This document shows positions 8,995 to 16,112 of a stretch of DNA of 64,000 nucleotides, piece after piece; the first letter of the stretch is position 1; every line of letters begins with the position of its first letter. A program made the translations under genes and the position numbers. Below the pieces are notes generated by a model. It did no database searches, was not told the origin of the DNA, and worked only from the letters and a program-made list of their open reading frames with translations. Origin of the DNA: an uncultured Eubacterium sp. (lineage in GTDB: Bacteria > Bacillota > Clostridia > Lachnospirales > Lachnospiraceae); assembly GCA_910584645.1 (NCBI GenBank), contig CAJUAU010000010.1, forward strand, positions 54,799 through 118,798, written 5' to 3'.

Positions 8995-10281
8995 TTAGCG
9001 GAAATATTCAAAACTCCATCCATAAATCTCGACAGTATCACCGTCCTCTATGCCGAGTGCTTCAAGCTCTTCCAGCATGCCATTGTTTTTAATAAATTTC
9101 TGGAAAAATTCAAACCCTTTTTCCGAATCCAGATTGGTATAGCCAAGCATCCGTTCCACCCGAGGTCCTTCGATGTGATAAATGCCCTCCTCATCCTGAA
9201 ATACCGAATAGGGCTCATCCCGGAAATCTGGTTCCTGGATCAGATACTCTTTTTCAAAGACGATCTTTTCTTCCTTGATCTCATCCAGCATGTTTTTGAC
9301 ATGGTATAATAGTTCCTTTACCCCGCTGCCCGTAACCGCCGAAATGGGAAATACTTTAACCCCCTGAGGTTCAAATTCTTCCTTCAGCAGTGTCAGTACA
9401 GTCTCCTCTTCGTCCCCATAAAAACAATCAATCTTGTTAGCGGCGATCACCTGGGGACGGGAAGCAACCTCTTCACTGTAGACACGAAGTTCCTCATTGA
9501 TGAGCTTGATGTCCTGGATGGGATCACGCCCCTCTGTGGAGGCTGCGTCCACCATGTGGATCATCACTCTTGTCCTCTCAATGTGTTTGAGGAACTGATG
9601 TCCCAGGCCAATCCCTTCAGAAGCGCCCTCGATCAATCCTGGAATATCCGCAATGACAAAACCATCTGTCCCTTCCAGGTCTACGACGCCCAGATTCGGA
9701 TTTAAGGTTGTAAAGTGATAGTTGGCGATCTTAGGGCGGGCATTGGTCACGCGGGATAGAAACGTTGATTTTCCTACATTGGGGAAGCCTACCAGTCCCA
9801 CATCAGCGATAGTTTTTAATTCCAGTATTACTTCCAGTTCCATAGCTGGCCTGCCTGGCTGGGCATATTTGGGTGCCTGCATCGTCGGCGTCGCATAGTG
9901 CTGGTTTCCTTTGCCGCCTCTTCCGCCTTTTAAAATGACCTCCCTTGTATTTTCATAGGACATATCTGTGATGACCTGGCCGGAACCTGCTTCTTTTACA
10001 ATGGTGCCAGCGGGAACTTTAACGATCAGGTCTTTGCCATCTCTGCCGTGGCAGCGCTTTTTGCCGCCAGGTTCTCCGTCTTCTGCACAATATTTTCTTA
10101 TATGTCTAAATTCATTTAATGTATTGAGGCCGGGATCCACCTCAAAGATCAGGTCTCCGCCTCTTCCTCCGTCGCCGCCGTCCGGTCCTCCTGCCGGAAC
10201 ATATAATTCCCGGCGGAAACTTACATGACCGTCGCCGCCTTTGCCGGATCGAATGTATATCTTTGCCTGGTCTGCAAACAT
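8995..10281 (-). CDS. obgE: Obg-family GTPase ObgE/CgtA
   Basis: Obg is an essential GTPase acting in 50S assembly and the stringent response. The 428-residue protein has the glycine-rich Obg fold (1 to about 158, with GPDGGDGGRGGDLIFE). The G domain has GFPNVGKST (G1), DIPGLIEGASEG (G3), NKID (G4) and SAVTGSG (G5). A C-terminal OCT domain (about 350-428) follows, as in Gram-positive Obg proteins. A strong AAGGAGG site precedes the ATG. It is separated from rpmA by a terminator and a long inverted repeat, so it probably has its own promoter, although none stands out clearly. Confidence 0.97.
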   Translation of the reverse strand: MFADQAKIYIRSGKGGDGHVSFRRELYVPAGGPDGGDGGRGGDLIFEVDPGLNTLNEFRHIRKYCAEDGEPGGKKRCHGRDGKDLIVKVPAGTIVKEAGSGQVITDMSYENTREVILKGGRGGKGNQHYATPTMQAPKYAQPGRPAMELEVILELKTIADVGLVGFPNVGKSTFLSRVTNARPKIANYHFTTLNPNLGVVDLEGTDGFVIADIPGLIEGASEGIGLGHQFLKHIERTRVMIHMVDAASTEGRDPIQDIKLINEELRVYSEEVASRPQVIAANKIDCFYGDEEETVLTLLKEEFEPQGVKVFPISAVTGSGVKELLYHVKNMLDEIKEEKIVFEKEYLIQEPDFRDEPYSVFQDEEGIYHIEGPRVERMLGYTNLDSEKGFEFFQKFIKNNGMLEELEALGIEDGDTVEIYGWSFEYFR

Positions 10282-10345
10282 GTCTGCCTCCTTTTTCTAA
10301 ACCACGAAAATATTTCTTTAGTTTCGCGAATCAAGAACTTTCCCA

Positions 10346-10533
10346 TAGCTCGACGGTGCCAATTTGAACCTTGTTTCGTTCTGCGCTAGCAGAAATCTTC
10401 GACCTCCGCTTGTGATTTTCCAATTTACAAGGAAACGGAATGAAACGTACTGGAGGTACGTTGATTGACGTTGACGCAGCAAATTGGAAAATCACAAGTC
10501 GGAGGCAGGGTTCAAATCAGCACCATCGAGCTA
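10346..10533. repeat. 188-bp nested imperfect palindrome between rpmA and obgE
   Basis: This fills most of the 304-bp gap between rpmA and obgE. Outer arms at 10346-10370 and 10509-10533 match at 22 of 25 positions. Inner arms at 10401-10426 and 10481-10506 (TGTGATTTTCCAATTT core) are nearly perfect, and a small hairpin (ACGTAC/GTACGT) sits at 10445-10461. It could fold as one long cruciform or RNA hairpin. No reading frame is apparent. The outer-arm sequence TAGCTCGAYGGTGC recurs elsewhere in the window near gene 3' ends. Confidence 0.8.
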
Positions 10534-10537
10534 AGAT

Positions 10538-10564
10538 AAAAAGGCTGCCAAATACATGACAGCC
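10538..10564 (-). terminator. Terminator of the rplU-prp-rpmA operon
   Basis: Read on the minus strand, a 7-bp stem (GGCTGTC/GGCAGCC, one G-U) with an 8-base loop is followed by a run of five T residues, 22 bp after the rpmA stop codon. Confidence 0.85.
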
Positions 10565-10585
10565 CTAAGTCTTACTTAAAACAAC

Positions 10586-10873
10586 TTATTTAGTCTCTAC
10601 TGGATAAACACTTGCCTGTTTTTTGTCTCTTCCTTTTCTTTCAAAACGAAGAATACCATCAACCAATGCATACAGTGTATCATCTCCACCTTTTCCAACG
10701 TTTATACCTGGATGGATCTTTGTACCACGCTGTCTGTAAAGAATATTCCCAGCTAAAACGAACTGTCCGTCTGCTCTTTTCGCACCCAGTCTCTTGGACT
10801 CGGAGTCACGACCGTTCTTTGTAGAACCCATTCCCTTTTTGTGAGCAAATAACTGAAGGTTCATTTTCATCAT
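10586..10873 (-). CDS. rpmA: 50S ribosomal protein L27 (with Prp-cleaved N-terminal extension)
   Basis: L27 reaches the peptidyl-transferase centre of the ribosome. The 95-residue protein starts MMKMNLQLFAHKKGMGST. The LQLFA-HKKG junction is the site cut by the cysteine protease Prp in Firmicutes, after Phe, exposing the functional N-terminus AHKKG. The prp gene lies immediately upstream, between rplU and rpmA. GGAGG lies 8 bp before the first ATG; codon 2 is also ATG. Length and sequence are typical of the family. Confidence 0.97.
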   Translation of the reverse strand: MMKMNLQLFAHKKGMGSTKNGRDSESKRLGAKRADGQFVLAGNILYRQRGTKIHPGINVGKGGDDTLYALVDGILRFERKGRDKKQASVYPVETK

Positions 10874-10896
10874 GATATTTCCCTCCTAACATTCAA

Positions 10897-11217
10897 TCAT
10901 TCATGTAAAGCAACATATTCATTTCCATAGGTATTTTCAATCTCTCTTATACCAAAAATCATAGAACGGATCAATAACATTGCCTTGTCATCTACTGGCG
11001 TTTTACAGGTAAAATCAATAACCCCGGCGCTTTCGTTCTGACTTAGGTCAAATCGGGTATCGGTAAACTGTTCCACAGAATTGATACAGTTTATCACCAG
11101 CGCGGAAACCCCTGCACACACCACATCTGTTCCATGTGGAGAAAATCCGGCATGGCCGGATACATGAAAACCAATTATGTTACCATGTTCTGACTTCTTA
11201 ATATGAATCTGTATCAT
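10897..11217 (-). CDS. prp: Ribosomal-processing cysteine protease Prp
   Basis: Prp (YsxB) removes the N-terminal extension of L27 and is essential in Staphylococcus aureus. The catalytic His and Cys lie in GHAGFSPHGTDVVCAGVSAL, matching the family pattern GHA-x(n)-DVVCAAVS. The chosen start is an ATG 6 bp after GAGGGTG; a GTG three codons upstream overlaps that ribosome site and is unlikely. The resulting protein has 106 residues, the usual size. The position between rplU and rpmA is conserved across Firmicutes and agrees with the cleavable L27 encoded next door. Confidence 0.95.
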   Translation of the reverse strand: MIQIHIKKSEHGNIIGFHVSGHAGFSPHGTDVVCAGVSALVINCINSVEQFTDTRFDLSQNESAGVIDFTCKTPVDDKAMLLIRSMIFGIREIENTYGNEYVALHE

Positions 11218-11274
11218 AAGATACACCCTCTTTTAAGTTAAGAATTTACTTAAAGATTATGCAATTTCAACGAA

Positions 11275-11583
11275 TTAGCAACTGATCTTTTCAATCTTAA
11301 CCTGGGTAAATGGCTGTCTGTGACCATTTTTCTTATGGTATCCGGTTTTTCTTTTATACCTGTAGACAATTACTTTTTTTGCTTTTCCTTCTGAAACTAC
11401 AGTTGCAGTTACAGAAGCTCCTGCTACAGTCGGTGTACCAACCTTGGTCTCTTTGTCACTGACAACAAGTACCTGATCAAAAGTAACGGTTTCTCCGGCT
11501 TCCACACCAAGTTTTTCCACCTTGATCACGTCGCCTTCTTCAACTTTATACTGTTTACCACCGGTTGCTATAATTGCGTACAT
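11275..11583 (-). CDS. rplU: 50S ribosomal protein L21
   Basis: L21 binds 23S rRNA in the large subunit. The 102-residue protein starts MYAIIATGGKQYKVEEGD and ends with the basic YRYKRKTGYHKKNGHRQPFT segment, both diagnostic. AAGGAGGT precedes the ATG. It is the first gene of an rplU-prp-rpmA operon with a clear sigma-A promoter about 95 bp upstream. In related genomes the gene before it is usually rng; here rng is about 9.5 kb away, beyond an accessory segment. Confidence 0.97.
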   Translation of the reverse strand: MYAIIATGGKQYKVEEGDVIKVEKLGVEAGETVTFDQVLVVSDKETKVGTPTVAGASVTATVVSEGKAKKVIVYRYKRKTGYHKKNGHRQPFTQVKIEKISC

Positions 11584-11672
11584 ATAGCACCTCCTTCATT
11601 TTACTCGCCAACTATGGTGCCTGTCTCCTTTCCTGAAAATGGACAGAACTATACCTCGTTGTGCGGCATACC
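11584..11672 (-). promoter_or_regulatory. 5' leader of the rplU operon (candidate L21 leader)
   Basis: About 90 nt separate the predicted transcription start from the rplU ATG. Firmicutes rplU mRNAs often carry a conserved L21 autoregulatory leader (Rfam L21_leader). The size and position fit, but I could not verify the consensus fold by eye. Confidence 0.4.
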
Positions 11673-11677
11673 ATTGA

Positions 11678-11707
11678 AGTATAACATGGAATACTATGTT
11701 ATGTCAA
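11678..11707 (-). promoter_or_regulatory. rplU operon promoter
   Basis: On the minus strand a perfect TTGACA and a TATACT -10 are separated by 18 bp, upstream of the rplU leader. Confidence 0.8.
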
Positions 11708-11827
11708 CCGTTATTTTCCTGCTGTTTATCATGCTGTTAATCATGTTTTCAGTATACCATAAAGACACTTCGTTTACAATCGTCTTATTTACAGAGCTGC
11801 CCTATAGAAAAGCCCATTACGCACTTT

Positions 11828-11872
11828 GAGGGTGTCCTCAAAGTCATAAAGTGACTTTGAAGGATCACCCTC
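11828..11872. terminator. Long stem-loop after the toxin genes
   Basis: GAGGGTG-TCC-TCAAAGTCA pairs with TGACTTTGA-AGGAT-CACCCTC around a 5-base loop, starting 12 bp beyond the end of the ADP-ribosyltransferase-like gene. Neither strand has a strong T tract, so it may stabilise mRNA ends rather than terminate efficiently. Confidence 0.55.
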
Positions 11873-11884
11873 TTAAAAATGATT

Positions 11885-12472
11885 TTATACCGGTTGGATC
11901 CGGTCTATGGGTATCGCAGTCAGAGATACCATCTCTGCCGCATCCGGCCCCATGATCAGATGCAGCCATATTGCAGTGCTTTCCTCCAGGGACGTTTTAT
12001 CCCCGTATACACCTATAGCCCCCATTTTATGGTGAGACACCATTAAGGAATAAAGTTTAGGAAGGCAGATCGCATATTCCTGTCCGCCTTTTTGTCCACC
12101 TTCTTTCCCACAACCGGCAGCAACCCCTGCTGCTCTGCCTTCCGCCCCAAAAACAAAGGGTTGATATTGCTCTATACAACGCGATGGATATTTCCAATAA
12201 AAAACAAAGTCTGGCGCAGATAACTTCATGATCTCCCCCACCCGTTTTTTCGCATATTCGAGAACCGTCTCTCCCGAAGAAAGTTCAAAAGATGGAACAA
12301 AACCACCAGCTTTCTTGATATCAAACCAGGTTCTGGTATCTCCCCGGTATACCGGGAAACCTTCTGGCACGATTCCGCCTCCCATGGTAAGTTTTTTCAA
12401 AAATGCTGTTCTTTGATCCAGAACAGGTACTTCTACTGTCTGTTCTTCTCTTATTTGATGTATTGTTATCAT
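11885..12472 (-). CDS. Cholera-toxin A-like ADP-ribosyltransferase (candidate toxin)
   Basis: This 195-residue protein resembles the A1 chain of cholera toxin and E. coli heat-labile enterotoxin at two places. Residues 41-61 read VYRGDTRTWFDIKKAGGFVP, against YRADSRPPDEIKQSGGLMP at the enterotoxin N-terminus, placing Arg43 at the NAD-binding arginine. Residues 178-191 read AAEMVSLTAIPIDRI, against EQEVSALGGIPYSQI, placing Glu180 at the catalytic glutamate. The first Glu of the usual ExE pair is Ala178 here, and no obvious STS motif is seen, so activity or target may differ. Residues 108-131 are Gly-rich. There is no signal peptide or transmembrane segment. AAAGGGAG precedes the ATG. It starts 28 bp after the cytolysin gene in the same direction. 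The family call is by motif only; another ADP-ribosyltransferase-fold role is possible. Confidence 0.55.
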   Translation of the reverse strand: MITIHQIREEQTVEVPVLDQRTAFLKKLTMGGGIVPEGFPVYRGDTRTWFDIKKAGGFVPSFELSSGETVLEYAKKRVGEIMKLSAPDFVFYWKYPSRCIEQYQPFVFGAEGRAAGVAAGCGKEGGQKGGQEYAICLPKLYSLMVSHHKMGAIGVYGDKTSLEESTAIWLHLIMGPDAAEMVSLTAIPIDRIQPV

Positions 12473-12500
12473 AATCTCACTCCCTTTGATGAATCGTCTG

Positions 12501-13946
12501 TTATTTAGGATCTGGTGTAGCTTTTTGGTTTAATGTTGTTCCGCTGATACTGATGGTTCTCTTGTCCACCAGTGGGAATGTGCGATCGATGGATGTACGC
12601 CATTTCTCCCAGATCAGTCCGGTTGCCCCCTGCGCTTTTACATGTATATTTCTGGCATTTGCCGGCAGAGTTATGACGTCGGAATAAGGAGCTGTTACAT
12701 TTCTTCCGTTATGTTCCCAGGTATGGCTTTTTACCACTTCTTCACCCTTGTCATCGTAGGTAAATTCATCCCAGGATACATCAAATTTTGCCACGTATGC
12801 TCCAGTATGTTTCAGATGCAGTTCACCAGAAGTATATTCTACGGATTTGCTCGTGATATATTCTGTCTTTCCCTGAATGCTGGCGATCTTGTTATCCTTC
12901 AGGAACGCCACGGTGTAGCACAATGGAAATGCCGGGTTCTCGGCAGACAACACTACATTTTCACAGATGAGGTCATTTAACTGCTGGATCAGCTTTTCAT
13001 TTTCCATGCTGCCGTTGAGCATAACTGGTTTGCCGCCCATGGTTATGATCGTGCAGCTGATGCGTTTATTTGCATTTTTTACTGTTGCATCAGCCTTCAG
13101 ATCAACGCTTCCATCTGTAATCTTCATATTGGCATTGATATGTGCCTCCAATTCAGCAGAACTCATATCTGACTGAAGAAGCATGTAAACTTCTCTTCCA
13201 TACTGAACGTTCTGCACATAACATGGCGGGTTGTTATGATCCATTTTGTTTTTCAGCTTGTCCCAGGTGACAGAGTCGTCAAAGACATCTGCCGGCGCGG
13301 AGGGTAGTTCAGCCGATACGGTATAATAGATCTGCTTAAACTGGATCAGGTAAGCAGATGTTTCCTGTTCTGTGATCGAACTAAAATCGATGCCAAGTTT
13401 GCTCTCCATGTACTCCACATCACAGCCAAATTTCAGCTGCATTGATTTTTTGTCGTACAAAATACTTTTTTTGTACTGCATATTTGCCGCAATGGCATAT
13501 TTCTTGGATTTGGTCTCCAGCCAGTTATCCAGCAGTTCGTTGATCCCCTCTGTCACTCCGGTGTAGTCGTTGTGTTCCACGGTTACATGGTTATCTTTTG
13601 TCAGCCCGGGAAGATCAATAGTCAGATTCATCGGCCGCCGTTTTACCACAAGAGGATCCGGAACACCTTCGATCAACTTTTGGTTTGCGACAAGAAGTGC
13701 TCCCGGATATGTGATATCTTTTCTCGCATTTGGGACGGCGATATCATACTGTCCGCTCATGTTATGCTTTGTTTTCGTCGTTACAATAAATTTTTCCGCG
13801 ACACTCTTACCTGTCTTTGGCACGAAACTTGTCACGTTTTCTCCTGAAAATGCCATCACTTCCTCTGGACGGTATGTCAGGCTGCGGATCTCCTCGTTGA
13901 TCTGTTCCGCATTTTGACTCTCATTACACATCTGCTGTTTCATCAT
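12501..13946 (-). CDS. Cholesterol-dependent cytolysin (thiol-activated cytolysin family), leaderless
   Basis: The 481-residue protein is recognisable over its whole length as a cholesterol-dependent cytolysin: NEEIRSLTYRPEEVMAFSGE, TYPGALLVANQKLIEG, VKRRPMNLTIDLPG, QFKQIYYTVSAELPSAP, YGREVYMLLQSD, ENPAFPLCYTVAFLKDN and AYVAKFDVSWDEFTYD all match perfringolysin-type landmarks. Such toxins form large pores in cholesterol-containing eukaryotic membranes. The domain 4 undecapeptide (residues 440-450) is GATGLIWEKWR instead of ECTGLAWEWWR: the Cys is Ala and the third Trp is Lys. Its GAT start recalls intermedilysin (GATGLAWEPWR). The cholesterol-recognition Thr-Leu pair (T471-L472) is kept. There is no signal peptide, as in pneumolysin, so release would need lysis or a nonclassical route. 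AGGAGG precedes the first ATG. It is followed after 28 bp by an ADP-ribosyltransferase-like gene. Confidence 0.95.
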   Translation of the reverse strand: MMKQQMCNESQNAEQINEEIRSLTYRPEEVMAFSGENVTSFVPKTGKSVAEKFIVTTKTKHNMSGQYDIAVPNARKDITYPGALLVANQKLIEGVPDPLVVKRRPMNLTIDLPGLTKDNHVTVEHNDYTGVTEGINELLDNWLETKSKKYAIAANMQYKKSILYDKKSMQLKFGCDVEYMESKLGIDFSSITEQETSAYLIQFKQIYYTVSAELPSAPADVFDDSVTWDKLKNKMDHNNPPCYVQNVQYGREVYMLLQSDMSSAELEAHINANMKITDGSVDLKADATVKNANKRISCTIITMGGKPVMLNGSMENEKLIQQLNDLICENVVLSAENPAFPLCYTVAFLKDNKIASIQGKTEYITSKSVEYTSGELHLKHTGAYVAKFDVSWDEFTYDDKGEEVVKSHTWEHNGRNVTAPYSDVITLPANARNIHVKAQGATGLIWEKWRTSIDRTFPLVDKRTISISGTTLNQKATPDPK

Positions 13947-13999
13947 TGTAATACCTCCTAAATTTTTTTAATTCAGATCTGCTCTCTGAACCATACAGA

Positions 14000-14021
14000 C
14001 ATATTACAATATTGTGTGTAG
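14000..14021. promoter_or_regulatory. Palindrome in the cytolysin 5' region
   Basis: ACAATATTGT (14006-14015) is a perfect 10-bp dyad 60-70 bp upstream of the cytolysin ATG. A related stretch (ATAATATTGTATTGTGT) lies at 14130-14146. Both are candidates for a regulator site, without direct evidence. Confidence 0.35.
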
Positions 14022-14043
14022 TGAGGATTTTGGGAAAATAACG

Positions 14044-14071
14044 GTTATACTGGCTAAACTCTGCTTGATAA
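14044..14071 (-). promoter_or_regulatory. Possible promoter of the cytolysin operon
   Basis: On the minus strand TTATCA and TATAAC are separated by 16 bp, leaving a leader of about 90 nt. The hexamers match 4/6 and 5/6, so this is a weak assignment. The rest of the 317-bp gap holds two related AT-rich dyads, an opposing promoter-like site at 14116-14144 and the ABC-F terminator. Confidence 0.4.
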
Positions 14072-14115
14072 TGCGATATCAGACAAAAAAGGGAACGAAA
14101 AAATAGATTTTTTTC

Positions 14116-14144
14116 TTGACAGCGTGCTCATAATATTGTATTGT
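14116..14144 (+). promoter_or_regulatory. Opposing promoter-like site upstream of the cytolysin
   Basis: On the plus strand, TTGACA and TATTGT are spaced by 17 bp. It points away from the cytolysin toward the strong stem-loop at 14213-14244, so it could make an RNA of roughly 95 nt. No reading frame with a ribosome site is apparent in between. Confidence 0.4.
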
Positions 14145-14212
14145 GTCAATTCTTACGCTCTGGGATTTGTGGTAGAATAAAGGGCTGAAAACCAAATATT
14201 AACTGCAGTAGA

Positions 14213-14244
14213 AAAAACGGCAGAGCTAACGCTGCGCCGTTTTT
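14213..14244. terminator. Bidirectional terminator after the ABC-F gene
   Basis: A 9-bp outer stem (AAAAACGGC/GCCGTTTTT) with an inner AGC/GCT stem ends in T runs on both strands. It begins 20 bp past the ABC-F stop codon. Confidence 0.85.
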
Positions 14245-14263
14245 AACTCAGCCTATTTTCGGG

Positions 14264-15826
14264 TTAAATCCGCACCATCGAACCAGGTCCGTGGTAAGTT
14301 ATCTTCCTAAAACCTTCCCTTGTCAATTCATAGACCGTATCACAGACTTCTGCAATATATTTTCTGTCGTGGGAAACACTGATGATGGCACCATCAAAGT
14401 CCTTTAACAGCTGACGGATCACAGGATTGGACAAGGGGGAAAGGTTTCTGGTTGGTTCATCTAAGACCAGGACATTTGCCCCACTCATGCTAAGATGTAG
14501 TAAAAACAGTTTTGCTTTCTGTCCGCCAGAAAGTTCGCGGATCGGACGGTTCATTTCCTCTGCGGTAAACTTGAGGCTGCCAAGAAATGTATGGATCCTG
14601 GTCAGCTCTTCCTTATCTCCGGTCTGGGACAGAAAATCAGAAGGAGTACTGTCAAAGTCCATCCGGTCCCTGTAATCCTGCGGCATGTAAGCGGCGTGAA
14701 TGCTGTCCTGTTCCGATAGTTTTTCTGCAATGATCTTTAGAAGAGTGGTCTTTCCCACACCATTTTTACCGGTCAGGCAGACCTTCTCCCTTCCCTTTAC
14801 CCAGAGTTCTATATTTTCTGCCAGCAATTTTTCTCCTGCCCGGAGCTCCTTTAGATTTAGCTGTAAAATGGTCTTTCCATTGGGGATTTTTTCCCTGCCA
14901 TGAAATTTGAGAAAAATAGCCTCTTCTGTATCCGGTATTTCCGTCATTTCCTCCGCTTCTTTCTCAAACCGGTGTGCCATCGATCTGACAGCCTTCATCT
15001 TCTTTTTTAACAGCCTCGCACCGTGGGGGTCCTGCCTGGAAATCGTATTCTGCTGATGGGCTACTTTTTGCTCGATACGACGAAGCCGATCCTGCTGTGC
15101 CTTGTATTCACTCCTCTCATTTTTTGCCAACTGTACCTGTTTTGCCAGCTGCTGCTCTCTGGAACTGACGTATTCCCCATATCCAGTATTACAGATGGTA
15201 TGTTTTGCTTCTTTCTTTTTCTTGAGCAGCTCCAGATGGAGGATCCGGTCTGCCGTCCTCTCCAGCAGGGTTTCATCATGGGAAATGAACAGAATAGCTC
15301 CTTCCCAGTGAAGGATAAACTGCTCCAGCCATTCCAGCGTTTTCAGATCGATATCATTCGAGGGCTCATCCAGCAGAAGTATATCCGGTCTTTTACACAG
15401 GAGACGGATCATCTGCAGTTTTACCTTTTCTCCACCGGACAGGGTATCAACCTCTTGGCAGGAATATAACAGATCCGGCGGGATCCCCACACGATTTGCC
15501 ATACCAGCCAGTTCTTTTCCCTCCATTTCATAGAATCCAGCTTCCTGTGTCATAAATTCATAGATGGTCATTTCTTTGTCTGACTGCTCCAGTTCCTGCT
15601 GGAGATATCCTATTACACTGTTATTCCGCAAGATCTCTCCAGAGTATTCCACATAATCTTCCACCAGTTTCTCATCATAGAGCAGTTTTATCAAAGTAGA
15701 TTTACCGTTCCCTTCTTCTCCAATGATGGCTGCCTTATCCCCCGGATTCAGCACGAAAGACAATCCGGAGATCAATTTACGCAAGTCTTTTTTGTAAGTA
15801 ATAGTAAGTTCTTTTATTTGTAACAT
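14264..15826 (-). CDS. ABC-F family ATP-binding protein (probable ribosome-protection factor)
   Basis: This 520-residue protein has two ABC domains and no transmembrane segments, the layout of ABC-F proteins that act in the ribosomal E site and can dislodge antibiotics. Domain 1 has GEEGNGKST, LSGGEKVKLQMIRLL and LLLDEPSNDID. A charged linker (about 185-300, rich in Lys/Glu/Arg) corresponds to the antibiotic-resistance domain. Domain 2 has GKNGVGKTT, LSGGQKAKLFLLHLS and LVLDEPTRNLSPLS. An upstream leader with a 4-codon reading frame and an attenuator-like terminator supports drug-inducible expression, typical of resistance ABC-F genes. The actual drug class cannot be told from sequence. The last five codons overlap a TAGCTCGA-type repeat motif. 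Confidence 0.85.
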   Translation of the reverse strand: MLQIKELTITYKKDLRKLISGLSFVLNPGDKAAIIGEEGNGKSTLIKLLYDEKLVEDYVEYSGEILRNNSVIGYLQQELEQSDKEMTIYEFMTQEAGFYEMEGKELAGMANRVGIPPDLLYSCQEVDTLSGGEKVKLQMIRLLCKRPDILLLDEPSNDIDLKTLEWLEQFILHWEGAILFISHDETLLERTADRILHLELLKKKKEAKHTICNTGYGEYVSSREQQLAKQVQLAKNERSEYKAQQDRLRRIEQKVAHQQNTISRQDPHGARLLKKKMKAVRSMAHRFEKEAEEMTEIPDTEEAIFLKFHGREKIPNGKTILQLNLKELRAGEKLLAENIELWVKGREKVCLTGKNGVGKTTLLKIIAEKLSEQDSIHAAYMPQDYRDRMDFDSTPSDFLSQTGDKEELTRIHTFLGSLKFTAEEMNRPIRELSGGQKAKLFLLHLSMSGANVLVLDEPTRNLSPLSNPVIRQLLKDFDGAIISVSHDRKYIAEVCDTVYELTREGFRKITYHGPGSMVRI

Positions 15827-15873
15827 ATGCTCGCCTCATTTCTTTTTGGCAGCCACCGGCTGCCTTCACATAA

Positions 15874-15908
15874 AAAAATCTGCCCCGGAAAATACCGAAA
15901 GCAGATAT
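15874..15908 (-). terminator. Attenuator-type terminator in the ABC-F leader
   Basis: On the minus strand ATCTGC pairs with GCAGAT, with a further CGG/CCG stem inside, followed by seven T residues. It ends about 48 nt before the ABC-F ATG, so read-through would be needed for expression. Confidence 0.7.
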
Positions 15909-15937
15909 CATTCACCTATATGAGTACCAAAATCCGT

Positions 15938-15975
15938 ACAACGAAAATATCAAAGATAAGATTTTCGCCGTACCT
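15938..15975 (-). other. Leader hairpin of the ABC-F mRNA
   Basis: GTACGGCGAAAAT pairs with ATTTTCGTTGTAC (13 bp including two G-U pairs) around a 12-base loop. It lies between the leader reading frame and the terminator and may be an anti-terminator or pausing element. Confidence 0.65.
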
Positions 15976-16074
15976 GCATATGTCATCAAGACGGGAATAT
16001 AAATAACCTACAATCGGCATCACAATAACACCCTTAGTTTCCGGGCACTGATCGTGTCTGCTGTTTTTTGTAAA

Positions 16075-16089
16075 TTATTTATTAAACAT
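16075..16089 (-). CDS. Four-codon leader reading frame (MFNK) of the ABC-F gene
   Basis: GGAGGTG lies 4 bp before ATG TTT AAT AAA TAA on the minus strand, soon after the consensus promoter. Ribosome stalling here could alter folding of the downstream leader, as in known ABC-F and erm attenuation systems. The peptide is very short, so this is an inference. Confidence 0.55.
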   Translation of the reverse strand: MFNK

Positions 16090-16112
16090 TCCGCACCTCC
16101 ACATTTTTTTAC

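Noticed and set aside
11614..11829. Plus-strand 71-codon hydrophobic open frame
   Set aside because: It crosses the rplU leader and promoter region antisense, lacks a convincing ribosome site, and resembles no family.
14020..14075. VirR-box-like sequence upstream of the cytolysin (CCAGTATAAC)
   Set aside because: Perfringolysin control uses two VirR boxes; only a poor single match is seen here, so it is not annotated.
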